This document shows positions 8,515 to 17,026 of a stretch of 64,000 nt of DNA, in pieces. The stretch covers positions 1-64,000 of the forward strand of contig NZ_FOBC01000006.1 of assembly GCF_900109725.1 (NCBI RefSeq), given 5' to 3'. Made by a program: the position numbers and the translations under genes. Every line of letters begins with the position of its first letter. Within the stretch, counting starts at the first letter, position 1. Source of the stretch: Halomonas daqiaonensis (GTDB lineage Bacteria; Pseudomonadota; Gammaproteobacteria; Pseudomonadales; Halomonadaceae). The notes beneath the pieces are model-generated. The model had not been told where the DNA came from. It searched no databases and saw nothing but the letters and a program-made list of their open reading frames with translations.

Positions 8515-9210
8515 TCAGGGAAGCGGGCGATTGATGGCGGCGATTGCATCGCCGGTATGCTGCACATGATCGGCCAGCAGCCGCCGTGCCAGGTCACTGT
8601 CCCGGACCTTGAGAGCTTCAAGGATTTGGCGATGTTCCTGGGTAGATTCGCTCCAGCGGCCAAGGCGATCCAGGGCCAGGTAGCGTGCTCGTTCTAGCCG
8701 CCCCAGCAGGCTTCGGTGGGTCTCTGCGAGGACAGGGTTCTTGGCACCGGCCACGATCAGTCCGTGAATTCGCTGATTGAGCTCGAAGTAGGCATTCCGA
8801 TCTCCCTTCTCCAGCAGACGCTCCAGGCGCTCCTGCAGTGTCTCCAGTCGCTTGAGTTCGGTATTCGTCATACGTTGAGCGGCAAGGCTCGCTGCCAGGC
8901 TCTCGATACCGGCTTCCACCTCGAAGAGATGCTCCAGCTCCTGAGAATCGATCAGCGATACCTGAGCGTTGCGGTTGCGCCTCAGAGTCACCAGGCCATC
9001 GGTAGCCAGCATCTTCAGGGCTTCGCGCAGCGGTGTGCGGGAAATACCGAGCTGTTCGCACAGCTCCGGCTCGATCAGCCGCTGACCTGGTGCCAGGCGC
9101 CCGTGAACGATCAGGTCATGCAGCGCCAGGTATGCCTCCTCGGCCAGTGAGGGGGTCGTGATGCGTCTTCGCCCGAGCAGGGCCGCTCCTTCCATCGTCA
9201 TGTCGTCCAT
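8515..9210 (-). CDS. GntR-family transcriptional regulator (FCD domain)
   Basis: This 231-residue regulator has an N-terminal winged helix (CEQLGISRTPLREALKMLATDGLV, the classical FadR-type recognition region) and a C-terminal FCD domain with FELNQRIHGLIVAGAKNPVLAE. It is the last gene of a leftward operon dctP-dctQ-dctM-racemase-like-gntR, 55 bp after the racemase-like gene. Such a position usually means the regulator senses the substrate of the linked TRAP transporter. Its recognition helix differs from those of the GntR genes at 1642 and 24130, so it may recognise another operator. Confidence 0.87.
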   Translation of the reverse strand: MDDMTMEGAALLGRRRITTPSLAEEAYLALHDLIVHGRLAPGQRLIEPELCEQLGISRTPLREALKMLATDGLVTLRRNRNAQVSLIDSQELEHLFEVEAGIESLAASLAAQRMTNTELKRLETLQERLERLLEKGDRNAYFELNQRIHGLIVAGAKNPVLAETHRSLLGRLERARYLALDRLGRWSESTQEHRQILEALKVRDSDLARRLLADHVQHTGDAIAAINRPLP

Positions 9211-9265
9211 TCTTCTTTGCTGGGGAGACGCAGTGATTGTCTCCGAACACTTGGTAAATACACAA

Positions 9266-10036
9266 TCAGCCGCCCGGAGTCACAGACCTGGCAATATCTC
9301 GTCCGACCAGGCGTGCCAACGCCACGGGAAGCCCCTTGCAGGGTTTCTCGGGAGGCAGGGCGAAGCTGCCAGCGGTGGGGGCGGCGGCGCCGAGGTCAAC
9401 CAGTGCCTGGGCCTGGTGCAGGGCGCAGGTGACACCGTCAAGGGCGGGTACTGGCAGGCGGCTGGCTACGCTGCGGGCCAGCCCCGCCAGCGGTGCACCG
9501 GCGAGGATAAGCACATCGGCTCCGTCATCCTGGACCGCTCGCTCAGCTAGAGTAACCAGCCGCTCTCCCTGGTCCTCCTGAATCCGGCCGATGTGCGCCA
9601 GGGGCTCGTCCAGGGCACGAATGCTGGCCAGACGGTTGCTGAACCCGCAGGCTGCGATGTTCTCCCGATACCAGGCCTGAATGCGCTGGGAGATGGCGAT
9701 GACGGAGAACCGGCTGCCGACCTGGCAGGCACTGACCAGGGCTGCTTCGGTCATTCCCACGACCGGAATCTTCAGAATCTCTCGCAAGGCGGCGAGGCCG
9801 GGGTCGCCGAAGGCAGCGACTACCACCGCGTCGTGGTCAGCATGGCACTCGGCGGCAATTTGCATGGCGGCATAGCCGCCGATCTGTGCCTCGGCTCGCG
9901 TCTCGATATAGGCCACCCCGAACGGAGCGGTGGCCATGGTCAGCTCGGTCCCGGGTCGGATGCTACGGAGTGCTTCGGACTCGATCAGATCAGTCACATC
10001 GCCTGAAATGTTGGGGTTGATGACCAGGAGTTTCAT
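9266..10036 (-). CDS. Hydantoin-racemase-like protein lacking both catalytic cysteines
   Basis: This 256-residue protein belongs to the Asp/Glu/hydantoin racemase superfamily: it starts KLLVINPNISGDVTDLIE and keeps AAFGDPGLAALRE. Against the paralogue at 4764, the first catalytic Cys is Ala75 (VAAFGDPG) and the second is Gly180 (LILAGAPLAG). Its other cysteines lie elsewhere. Two-base racemisation is therefore unlikely. It may bind a ligand or catalyse another reaction. It lies 40 bp after the dctM gene and before the GntR gene in a leftward operon. AAGGA lies upstream of the ATG. The family call is firm and the function is unknown. Confidence 0.82.
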   Translation of the reverse strand: MKLLVINPNISGDVTDLIESEALRSIRPGTELTMATAPFGVAYIETRAEAQIGGYAAMQIAAECHADHDAVVVAAFGDPGLAALREILKIPVVGMTEAALVSACQVGSRFSVIAISQRIQAWYRENIAACGFSNRLASIRALDEPLAHIGRIQEDQGERLVTLAERAVQDDGADVLILAGAPLAGLARSVASRLPVPALDGVTCALHQAQALVDLGAAAPTAGSFALPPEKPCKGLPVALARLVGRDIARSVTPGG

Positions 10037-10075
10037 GGCGTTTTTCCTTCAATCGTTATGATTATGTGGGTCGGC

Positions 10076-11356
10076 TCAATAGCCCAAGGCGCGGGGAAGC
10101 CAGGTGACGATGCCCGGGAAGGCGATGCAGGCAAACAGCATGGCGTACTGGAAGGCGATGAAGGGCCATGCACTCTTCATGAGCTCGTTGAGGCTGATCC
10201 GGGAGATGCCGCACATCACGAACAGCAGCACCCCCACCGGAGGCGTCATCATGCCCACTACCAGGTTCATCACGAACAGGAAGCCGAACAGAAGCGGGTC
10301 AATTCCATAGGTGAGCGCGATTGGGGCAAGCAGCGGCACCAGCATGATGTAGGCTGCGTTGGACTCGATGAACATCCCCACCCCGATCAGTAGCACCATC
10401 ACTAGCAGCAGGAATACCAGAGGATCTTGAGTGAAGTCCTGAAGCCAGCTAGTCAACTGCATGGGAATCAGGTCGAGGGTAAAGGCGAAGGTCATGGTCG
10501 AGGCAAAGGCTATCAGCGCGCCTACCATGGCGGCGGTGACAGCGGCATTGAACATCGCCCGTGGCAGGTCACTGAGGCGCAACTTCCGTGTCACGAAGAA
10601 GCCTATGAGCAAGGCGTACACCACAGCGATCGCCGCTCCCTCGGTAGGGGTGAAGGCCCCGGCAACAATGCCGCCGACCACCACGAAGGGCATCAGGAGT
10701 ATCGGCAGGGCGCGCCAGGTTTGAATCAGCACATGCTTAAGACCGAGCTCGCCGCCGACCAGTGGATATCGGCGCCGCATGGAGATAAAGGTGGCTAGCC
10801 CCATGAAGCCAAGCGCCAGGATGATGCCCGGCACCACACCTGCCATGAAAAGGCCACCAACCGAGACTGAGGAGCCAGCCATGAGGGCGTAGACGATCAT
10901 GGCATTACTCGGCGGGATGATGGCGCCAAGGTTCGCCGCCGAAGCTACCACCGCACTGCTGTAGCCGGTGCCGTACTGTTGGCGCATGGACGGCACCAGC
11001 GAGCTGCCCAGGGCACTGGCGCTGGCTACGGCGGCTCCGCTCACTGCCGCGAGTACCATGCCTGCGACGATAGCCACGTGGGCTAGCCCACCGTGCACGC
11101 GGCCCACCAGTGAGTTGGCAAAGTCCACCAGGCGCTGAAGTATGCCCGCCGCCACCATCAGTTCGCCTGCCAACATGAACAATGGGATGGCCATCAACGG
11201 GAAGCTATTGACCGAGTGCATCATGCGCTGAGGCAGTATCGAGAAGTCCAAGCCGCCGACATGGAGGCCGACCAGAGAAGCGACGCCCAGTGCGAAGGCC
11301 AGGGGCATGCGCAACAGCGCGAAGCCCAAGAAAGTGAAGATGATGGCCGGCGTCAT
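10076..11356 (-). CDS. TRAP transporter large permease (DctM)
   Basis: This 426-residue integral membrane protein of the DctM family forms the transport channel and harbours the Na+-coupled elevator. Typical segments are FPLMAIPLFMLAGELM, GSSLVPSMRQQYG, IIPPSNAMIVYAL, FTPTEGAAIAVVYA and MMTPPVGVLLFV. The ATG at 11356 overlaps the stop of the dctQ gene by ATGA. A longer frame to 11434 reads through dctQ and is rejected. It is the third gene of the leftward dctPQM operon. The substrate is unknown. The nearby racemase-like gene suggests a small carboxylate or ureide. Confidence 0.92.
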   Translation of the reverse strand: MTPAIIFTFLGFALLRMPLAFALGVASLVGLHVGGLDFSILPQRMMHSVNSFPLMAIPLFMLAGELMVAAGILQRLVDFANSLVGRVHGGLAHVAIVAGMVLAAVSGAAVASASALGSSLVPSMRQQYGTGYSSAVVASAANLGAIIPPSNAMIVYALMAGSSVSVGGLFMAGVVPGIILALGFMGLATFISMRRRYPLVGGELGLKHVLIQTWRALPILLMPFVVVGGIVAGAFTPTEGAAIAVVYALLIGFFVTRKLRLSDLPRAMFNAAVTAAMVGALIAFASTMTFAFTLDLIPMQLTSWLQDFTQDPLVFLLLVMVLLIGVGMFIESNAAYIMLVPLLAPIALTYGIDPLLFGFLFVMNLVVGMMTPPVGVLLFVMCGISRISLNELMKSAWPFIAFQYAMLFACIAFPGIVTWLPRALGY

Positions 11357-11907
11357 GACGGGGTTCCTCCGTGATGTTCCGGAGCGCTGGGTAGCGGCTC
11401 GAGGCCCAGGGCCTGAGCCACAAGGTGCAGGCAACTATGTGCTGCGCAGACCAGCACAGCGATATAGAAGAGGGCGGCAGTGACCGGCAGGGTCGGCATC
11501 ATCTCCTGCCACTTGCTGGCCACTGCACCGATGCTGATCCAGAACAGTGCGCCCATCATGGCGGCACCTACCCAGGACATCAGCTGTGCGAGCCGGCGTT
11601 GAAGGAACTCCGGGAAATGAGTCACCAGGGCATCGATGCCCACGTGGATACCGATCTTAATGCCGTGGGGAATGGCCAGGAAGATCGCCCATACGAAGAA
11701 CAGCCGCGAAAGCTCATCAGCAGAGTCGATGGAGCTCGATAGAACATAGCGGGTGAATACCTGGGCTGATACGAGCAGCGTCATCATGCCCATCGCCACA
11801 AGAATGGCGTAGTAAGAGCTGCGATCCAGGATTATCAGTCCGCGAAGGAAAGAACGCTTGAAGGGGCTGGAGGCGGTTGCCCCCAGCCGGTTCCATGCAG
11901 GTGTCAC
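11353..11907 (-). CDS. TRAP transporter small permease (DctQ)
   Basis: This 184-residue protein with four membrane segments is the small subunit that pairs with DctM. The segments ILVAMGMMTLLVSAQVFTRYV, ELSRLFFVWAIFLAIPHGIK and HVGIDALVTHFP are typical of DctQ. The start is GTG, and GTGA overlaps the stop of dctP. Its own stop overlaps the ATG of dctM, so all three are translationally coupled. Confidence 0.9.
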   Translation of the reverse strand: MTPAWNRLGATASSPFKRSFLRGLIILDRSSYYAILVAMGMMTLLVSAQVFTRYVLSSSIDSADELSRLFFVWAIFLAIPHGIKIGIHVGIDALVTHFPEFLQRRLAQLMSWVGAAMMGALFWISIGAVASKWQEMMPTLPVTAALFYIAVLVCAAHSCLHLVAQALGLEPLPSAPEHHGGTPS

Positions 11908-12902
11908 GACGCCTGCTCCTCGAGAACCTGATCAACGATCTCGGAACCGATCTTCTCTCGCAGATCGTCCACCACGACTTGGCTGGCTTTGCGCAGTTCG
12001 GCGCGGGTCTCGTCGCTGATGGGGGTGAACTCCATACCTCGCTCGATCAGGGTTTCCCGTGCCGCTTGATCCTCCTCTGCAGCGGTCTGCCGCTGCCAGG
12101 CCACGGCTTCGTCCATCGATTCGAGAACCGCCTGTTGCTGCTCGTCGCTCAGTCCATTGAAGGTGCTGCGGTTGGCTACTACCACAATGAAGTCATAGAA
12201 GTGCCCGCTGTCAGAGAGGTACTTCTGCACCTCGTCCAGCCGTTTGGTGCTGATGATGCTGTAGGGGTTCTCCTGGCCATCCAGGACGCCCTGCTGCAGT
12301 GCCCCGTATACCTCATTGATGTCCATTGATACCGGGTTCGCACCGATTGCGCGGAAGGTGTCCAGGTGAGTCTCGTTGGGTTGCAGCCGGATCTTCAGGC
12401 CCTCGAAGTCCTCGATGGACTCGATGGGACGTTCGTTATTGGTTACGTGACGAAAGCCCAGCTCCATGTAGCCCAGAGCAGTAAAGCCCTTCTCGGCTAG
12501 CTTCTCGTCGAGCATCTCACCCACTTCGCCGTCTATCAGCTCGAAGGCTTCCTCGCGGCTATTGAAGGCGAAGGGCAGGCTCAAGGCCTCCAGCTCAGGC
12601 ACCGTGCGCGACAGGTATGAGATTCCGATCCAGGTACCGGCGATGGCACCCGTGCTGACCTGATCGACATTCTCGCCAGCGCCACCGAGCTGCATGTTGG
12701 GGAACAGCTGGGCGGTCAGGTCACCGTCAGTGCGTTCGGCCAGGGCTTCCTGGAACATCTCCATGGCGCGACTGCTGGAGTGATCGTCGGTGAAGTTGCC
12801 CCCGAAGCGCAGATTCTCTGCGCTGGCCATCAGCGGAGCCCCTAGGCCCAGGGCCAGCAGTGCTGCGGAGGTGCGTCGGGCAAGTACTGTTGTTGTTGTC
12901 AT
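11904..12902 (-). CDS. TRAP transporter solute-binding protein (DctP)
   Basis: This is a 332-residue periplasmic receptor. Residues 1-26 form a Sec signal peptide ending ALGLGAPLMASAENLRF. The mature part has the DctP pattern, including FPNMQLGG, FEGLKIRLQPNETHLDTFRA, GANPVSMDINEVYGALQQGVLDGQENP, and the Arg in KIRL that normally binds a substrate carboxylate. The ATG at 12902 follows AGAGGA. The upstream 29 in-frame codons lack that support. The gene opens a leftward operon from a 270-bp divergent promoter region shared with the gene at 13173. Confidence 0.92.
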   Translation of the reverse strand: MTTTTVLARRTSAALLALGLGAPLMASAENLRFGGNFTDDHSSSRAMEMFQEALAERTDGDLTAQLFPNMQLGGAGENVDQVSTGAIAGTWIGISYLSRTVPELEALSLPFAFNSREEAFELIDGEVGEMLDEKLAEKGFTALGYMELGFRHVTNNERPIESIEDFEGLKIRLQPNETHLDTFRAIGANPVSMDINEVYGALQQGVLDGQENPYSIISTKRLDEVQKYLSDSGHFYDFIVVVANRSTFNGLSDEQQQAVLESMDEAVAWQRQTAAEEDQAARETLIERGMEFTPISDETRAELRKASQVVVDDLREKIGSEIVDQVLEEQAS

Positions 12903-13172
12903 GCAGAAATCCTCTTGGTTCCACGAGTGGCTGGAAGGCCGCCTGCTGGAGCAGGGCGACTGTCTTAACCCTAGAACAGGATCAATCAAAATACAAAATA
13001 CAGGATACTATAATTTTTTTATTCATTTAAAATCAATAGCTTGATTTTTAATTTTTGCATAAATTTGCGGTGGCATGCCCGGGTGGGGGTTGCAAAGTTG
13101 CCATCCTGTGCAAGGCTATATACGTAGATTGGATACAGTATACAGAATATCAAGAACAATCCTGGAGCGCCC
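12903..13172. promoter_or_regulatory. Divergent promoter region between the mirrored TRAP operons
   Basis: This 270-bp non-coding segment separates the leftward dctP from the rightward decarboxylase-like gene. It is locally AT-rich (around 12985-13060) and carries AGTATACA at 13137-13144, a one-base variant of the TGTATACA palindrome seen elsewhere in this island. One regulator could control both operons from here. Confidence 0.6.
13137..13144. promoter_or_regulatory. GTATAC operator-like site
   Basis: ACAGTATACAGA contains the GTATAC core with flanking half-site bases of the TGTATACA family. It lies 29 bp before the start at 13173. Confidence 0.42.
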
Positions 13173-13910
13173 ATGGAACGCACCCTGATCGGAATGCTGA
13201 CACCGTCCTCGAATACCGTGCTGGAGCCCTTTACCGCGGCGCTGTTGAGTGACCTTTTTCCCGAGGTCACCGCCCATTTTCAACGCTTCACTGTCCGCGA
13301 GATCTCCATGCGTGACGAGGCGCTGGCTCAGTTTGACCCGGCGCCGCTGCTAGAGGCCGCCGGGCTGCTCAACGATGCCCGCATGGATGTCATTGCCTGG
13401 AACGGCACCTCCGCCAGTTGGATGGGGTTCTCGGCTGATCGCCGATTGTGCGCCGCCATTACCCAAGCCACCGGCGTTCAGGCCACTACCAGCGTGCTGG
13501 CACTCAACGAGGTGCTTGAGCGCACCGGGATGACACGCCTGGGACTGGTGACTCCCTACCTTGACGATATCCAGTCGGCCATCGTGGCCAACTATGCCTC
13601 GGAGGGGGTCGAGGTGGTGAGCGAGCGGCACCTCAACGACAAGGGGAACTTCTCGTTCTCCGACTATGACGAGCAGACCCTCGCGGAGATGGTTCGCGAA
13701 GTCGCCCGTGATGCCCCCCAGGCGATCACCATTCTCTGCACTAACCTACGCGGGGCTGGAATCGTGCCGGCCCTGGAGCGGGAGCTCGGCATTCCGATAT
13801 ATGACTCGGTCAGCGTCACCGTATGGAAAACGCTTGCGCTGGCGGGAGTCGACCCCTCGCGAGTCAAGGGCTGGGGGCAGCTTTTTCAGGACCCGCGCCT
13901 AGGCGCCTGA
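13173..13910 (+). CDS. Arylmalonate-decarboxylase/maleate-isomerase-like protein
   Basis: This 245-residue protein belongs to the Asp/Glu racemase superfamily, in the maleate isomerase/arylmalonate decarboxylase branch. Gly78 (WNGTSASW) occupies the place of the first Cys of racemases and maleate isomerases, while the second, Cys189, is kept (ILCTNLRG). Known arylmalonate decarboxylase (AMDase) likewise has Gly74 and Cys188. TPYLDDIQ and GWGQLF also resemble AMDase (TAYIDDVN, GYGRLF). A cofactor-free decarboxylase of a malonate-type acid is therefore more likely than a racemase. It opens the rightward operon with dctPQM and a hydantoinase. GGAG precedes the ATG. The natural substrate is unknown. 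Confidence 0.78.
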   Translation: MERTLIGMLTPSSNTVLEPFTAALLSDLFPEVTAHFQRFTVREISMRDEALAQFDPAPLLEAAGLLNDARMDVIAWNGTSASWMGFSADRRLCAAITQATGVQATTSVLALNEVLERTGMTRLGLVTPYLDDIQSAIVANYASEGVEVVSERHLNDKGNFSFSDYDEQTLAEMVREVARDAPQAITILCTNLRGAGIVPALERELGIPIYDSVSVTVWKTLALAGVDPSRVKGWGQLFQDPRLGA

Positions 13911-13971
13911 CGACACGGATGCTCGATTACCGATGTAACACCCACAACAAAGTCTAAGACGAGGTGACACC

Positions 13972-15030
13972 ATGTCCATCAAGACACCCTTCAAGGCCCT
14001 GGCACTCAGCGTTTCGCTCGCGGGCGGCATTGCGGCCGGCGGCTTGGCCCAGGCGGAGACCACGCTGCGTGTGGTTGGCAACTTCTCGGGTAACAAGCTG
14101 CACGTGGATGAGGTCGAACGTCCCTTCTTCCAGGAGCTGAATGATCGTGACGACCTGACTGTGGTCTACAACACCATGGACGCCATCGGCGTGGAAGCCG
14201 CCGATGCCCTTCGCAACATCCGTTCCGGAGCCTTTGACGTCATGTCGGTGCAGATCGGCATGGCCTCCCGTGACGAGCCTTTCTTCGAGGGCATCGACCT
14301 GGCCGGGGTGTCACCGGATCTGGATACCCAGCGTGAGGCTATCGATGCCGTGCGTGATGCCTTCGATTCACGCTTGAAGGAGCGTTTCAACGCCAAGCTG
14401 ATGACGCTGTGGCCCTTCGGTCCGCAGATGATGTTCTGTAACGGCGATATCGATGACGTCGGTGACCTCTCCGGCAAGAAGGTGCGTGTCTTCACTCCTT
14501 CAATGTCCAGGCTGGTAGAAGGGCTCGGTGCGACCCCGGTAACCCTGCAGTTCAGCGAAGTCTATCTGGCGCTGCAGCGTGGCGTGGCTGATTGCGGCGT
14601 CACCGCCCCCTCTGCCGGCAACAACGGTAAGTGGCCCGAGGTAACCGATACCTTCGTGCCTCTGCCACTCTCCTACTCGGTCCAGGGCCACTTCATGAAT
14701 CTGGATACCTGGAACAGCTTCGACGAGTCGCAGCAGCAGGCGCTGACTGAGGCCTTTGCCCGGCTCGAGGAGCAGATGTGGGAGCTGGCCTATGGCGTCA
14801 ATGACGATGCTATCGCCTGCAATACCGGGCAGGACAGCTGCTCCCGTCATGAGGCCTATGACATGGCGCTGGTGGAGATCGACCCGGCCTCTCGTGAATT
14901 GGTGGAGACAATCACCAAGGAAGAGGTCCTCCCCGTGTGGGCCGAGACCTGCAGCCGGCAGTACGAGGGTTGCGTCGAAGTCTGGAACGAGACGGTGGGT
15001 AAAGCCGCCGGCATGACCATTTCCGAGTAA
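13972..15030 (+). CDS. TRAP transporter solute-binding protein (DctP)
   Basis: This 352-residue periplasmic receptor has a signal peptide of about 28 residues (ALSVSLAGGIAAGGLAQAE). The DctP features include LSGKKVRVFTPSMSRLVEGLGATPVTLQFSEVYLALQRGVADC. It differs clearly from the other two DctP proteins here: the usual GQEN is replaced by CGVTAPSAGN, and the C-terminal third contains several Cys (ACNTGQDSC, ETCSRQYEGC) that may form periplasmic disulfides. It lies 61 bp after the decarboxylase-like gene. The substrate is unknown and probably differs from that of the mirrored system. Confidence 0.9.
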   Translation: MSIKTPFKALALSVSLAGGIAAGGLAQAETTLRVVGNFSGNKLHVDEVERPFFQELNDRDDLTVVYNTMDAIGVEAADALRNIRSGAFDVMSVQIGMASRDEPFFEGIDLAGVSPDLDTQREAIDAVRDAFDSRLKERFNAKLMTLWPFGPQMMFCNGDIDDVGDLSGKKVRVFTPSMSRLVEGLGATPVTLQFSEVYLALQRGVADCGVTAPSAGNNGKWPEVTDTFVPLPLSYSVQGHFMNLDTWNSFDESQQQALTEAFARLEEQMWELAYGVNDDAIACNTGQDSCSRHEAYDMALVEIDPASRELVETITKEEVLPVWAETCSRQYEGCVEVWNETVGKAAGMTISE

Positions 15031-15087
15031 TGCTGCTAGCGCGCTCCGGACGGCACGGATCGGCCGGGGCGCCTTGGGAGAATCACG

Positions 15088-15699
15088 ATGTCTTCACCGC
15101 CCCCCTATCTGTTGGCCAGGCGGCTGGCGCACGGCGCCGCTATATCCGCCGGCTATGCGTCACTCGGTCTCTCGCTGCTGATCACCTTCGAGGTCGTGGC
15201 CCGCAAGTTGTTCAACTTCTCGCTGCAAGGCGTCGATGAGATCGGTGGCTACGTGTTGGCCATCGGCGTCTCCTTCAGCTTTGCCTATGCGCTATTGCAT
15301 CGCGCCCATACTCGAGTCGACGTACTGCTGACACACCTGCCCAGGTGGCTGCAGGCACCGCTTAACGCCCTGGCCATTCTGATGCTGGCGGCCTTCTCGG
15401 TCTTCATGCTGTGGCGCGCCGTCGAGACACTCAAGGAAACTCTGGAGTTCGGTAGCCTGGCCAGCACACCGCTGCAGACGCCGTTGTGGATCCCGCAGGG
15501 CCTGTGGGTGATCGGGCTTGGCGTCTTCACCGTATTGACGGTGTTGCTGGCCGCTAGAGCGTTGAAGCTATTGGCCACCGGCCAGTTGGCGATGCTGGAC
15601 CGGGAGTATGGTCCGCGCTCTGCCGATGATGAATTGGATGAGGCTCGCAAGGATTATGGCAGCGGCATCACCGCCGAGCCGGGGAGGGCAGAGTCATGA
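15088..15699 (+). CDS. TRAP transporter small permease (DctQ)
   Basis: This 203-residue protein has four membrane segments in the DctQ pattern (LITFEVVARKLFNFSLQGVDEIGGY, HRAHTRVDVLLTHLP). It has an extended acidic and basic C-terminal tail of about 35 residues. Its stop overlaps the dctM start by ATGA, so translation is coupled. Confidence 0.9.
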   Translation: MSSPPPYLLARRLAHGAAISAGYASLGLSLLITFEVVARKLFNFSLQGVDEIGGYVLAIGVSFSFAYALLHRAHTRVDVLLTHLPRWLQAPLNALAILMLAAFSVFMLWRAVETLKETLEFGSLASTPLQTPLWIPQGLWVIGLGVFTVLTVLLAARALKLLATGQLAMLDREYGPRSADDELDEARKDYGSGITAEPGRAES

Positions 15700-16997
15700 T
15701 CGGTGCCTTCGAGGTCATGGTCGGTTTCTTCATCATGCTGGGAATGATGGCGGTCGGTATCCACGTGGCCGTGGCGATCTTCACCATCGCCACCCTGGGT
15801 ACCCTGATGTATTTGGGTACGCCACTGCTCTACTCCTTCGGCGATACCCTTTGGGGGACCCTCAACGACTTCATCCTGACGGCGATTCCACTTTTCATCC
15901 TGCTCGGGGAATTGCTCCTTCGCAGCGGGATTACCGAGCGCATGTACAGTGCACTGTCGGTATGGCTCGACCGCATGCCGGGCGGGCTGCTGCATACCAA
16001 TATCGGGGCATCCTCGGTCTTCGCTGCCATGTCAGGCTCTTCGGTGGCCACAGCGGCCACCATCGGCACCGTGGCGCTGCCGGCCTTCGCCGAGCGTGGC
16101 TACAGCGAGCGGCTGGCGCTCGGCACCCTGGCGGCTGGTGCGACCCTGGGTATCCTGATTCCACCCAGCATCAACATGATCATCTATGGTGCCATCACCA
16201 ACACCTCCATCGGCAAGCTGTTCATCGCGGGAATACTCCCGGGTGTGGCACTGGCGGGGGCCTTCATGCTGACCATCATGGCGTTCACCCTGCTGCGACC
16301 CGGGCTAGTGGGCCAGGCCTCCGAGCGCTCGACCTTTCGTGAGCGGCTTGCCTCGCTGGTGGATCTGCTGCCCCCGGCCTTCGTGTTCGCCATCGTTATC
16401 GGCAGCATCTACAGCGGCTGGGCAACGCCCACCGAGGCGGCCGCCCTGGGCGTCATCGCGGCCCTGGGGCTGGCCGCCTGGAACCGCAAGTTGACATGGA
16501 AGATGCTGCACGAGTGCTTCCTGTCGATGGCAAGCACAACGGCGATGATCATGCTGATCATCGTGGCGGCCTTCTTCCTCAACTATATCGTCGGCATCCT
16601 CGGCATTCCTCACACCCTGACCCAGTGGGTCGCCGACCTGGGGCTCTCGCCGCTTGGGCTGATCCTGGCGCTGGTGATCTTCTACTTGGTGCTGGGCTGC
16701 TTCCTCGAGACGCTGTCGATGATGATTGCCACCGTGCCCATCGTGGTGCCGATGGTGGTGCAGTTCGGCTTTGACCCGGTGTGGTTCGGCATCTTCCTGG
16801 TGATCATGATGGAGATTTCGCTGATCACCCCGCCGATCGGCATGAACCTCTATGTGGTCCAGGGCGTGCGCGGCCGTGGCTCCATCACCGACGTGATGGT
16901 CGGCAGCCTGCCTTTCCTGGCCATCATGCTGCTGTTCGTGCTGTTGATCATTCTCTGGCCCGGCCTGGTGATGTGGCTGCCCGAGGCCATGGGCTAG
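15696..16997 (+). CDS. TRAP transporter large permease (DctM)
   Basis: This 433-residue DctM-family permease shows typical segments: FILTAIPLFILLGELLLRSG, SGSSVATAATIGTVALP, GILIPPSINMIIYGAI, TPTEAAALGVIAALGLA and ISLITPPIGMNLYVVQ. It overlaps dctQ by 4 bp and is followed after 29 bp by the hydantoinase gene. It belongs to the rightward half of the mirrored TRAP arrangement. Confidence 0.92.
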   Translation: MIGAFEVMVGFFIMLGMMAVGIHVAVAIFTIATLGTLMYLGTPLLYSFGDTLWGTLNDFILTAIPLFILLGELLLRSGITERMYSALSVWLDRMPGGLLHTNIGASSVFAAMSGSSVATAATIGTVALPAFAERGYSERLALGTLAAGATLGILIPPSINMIIYGAITNTSIGKLFIAGILPGVALAGAFMLTIMAFTLLRPGLVGQASERSTFRERLASLVDLLPPAFVFAIVIGSIYSGWATPTEAAALGVIAALGLAAWNRKLTWKMLHECFLSMASTTAMIMLIIVAAFFLNYIVGILGIPHTLTQWVADLGLSPLGLILALVIFYLVLGCFLETLSMMIATVPIVVPMVVQFGFDPVWFGIFLVIMMEISLITPPIGMNLYVVQGVRGRGSITDVMVGSLPFLAIMLLFVLLIILWPGLVMWLPEAMG

Positions 16998-17026
16998 CTT
17001 CAGGCAACAACGACAAGGTAATGGAC

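Noticed and set aside
12306-12311. GTATAC inside the dctP coding sequence
   Set aside because: It lacks the flanking T and A of the TGTATACA motif and lies within a gene, so it is probably chance.
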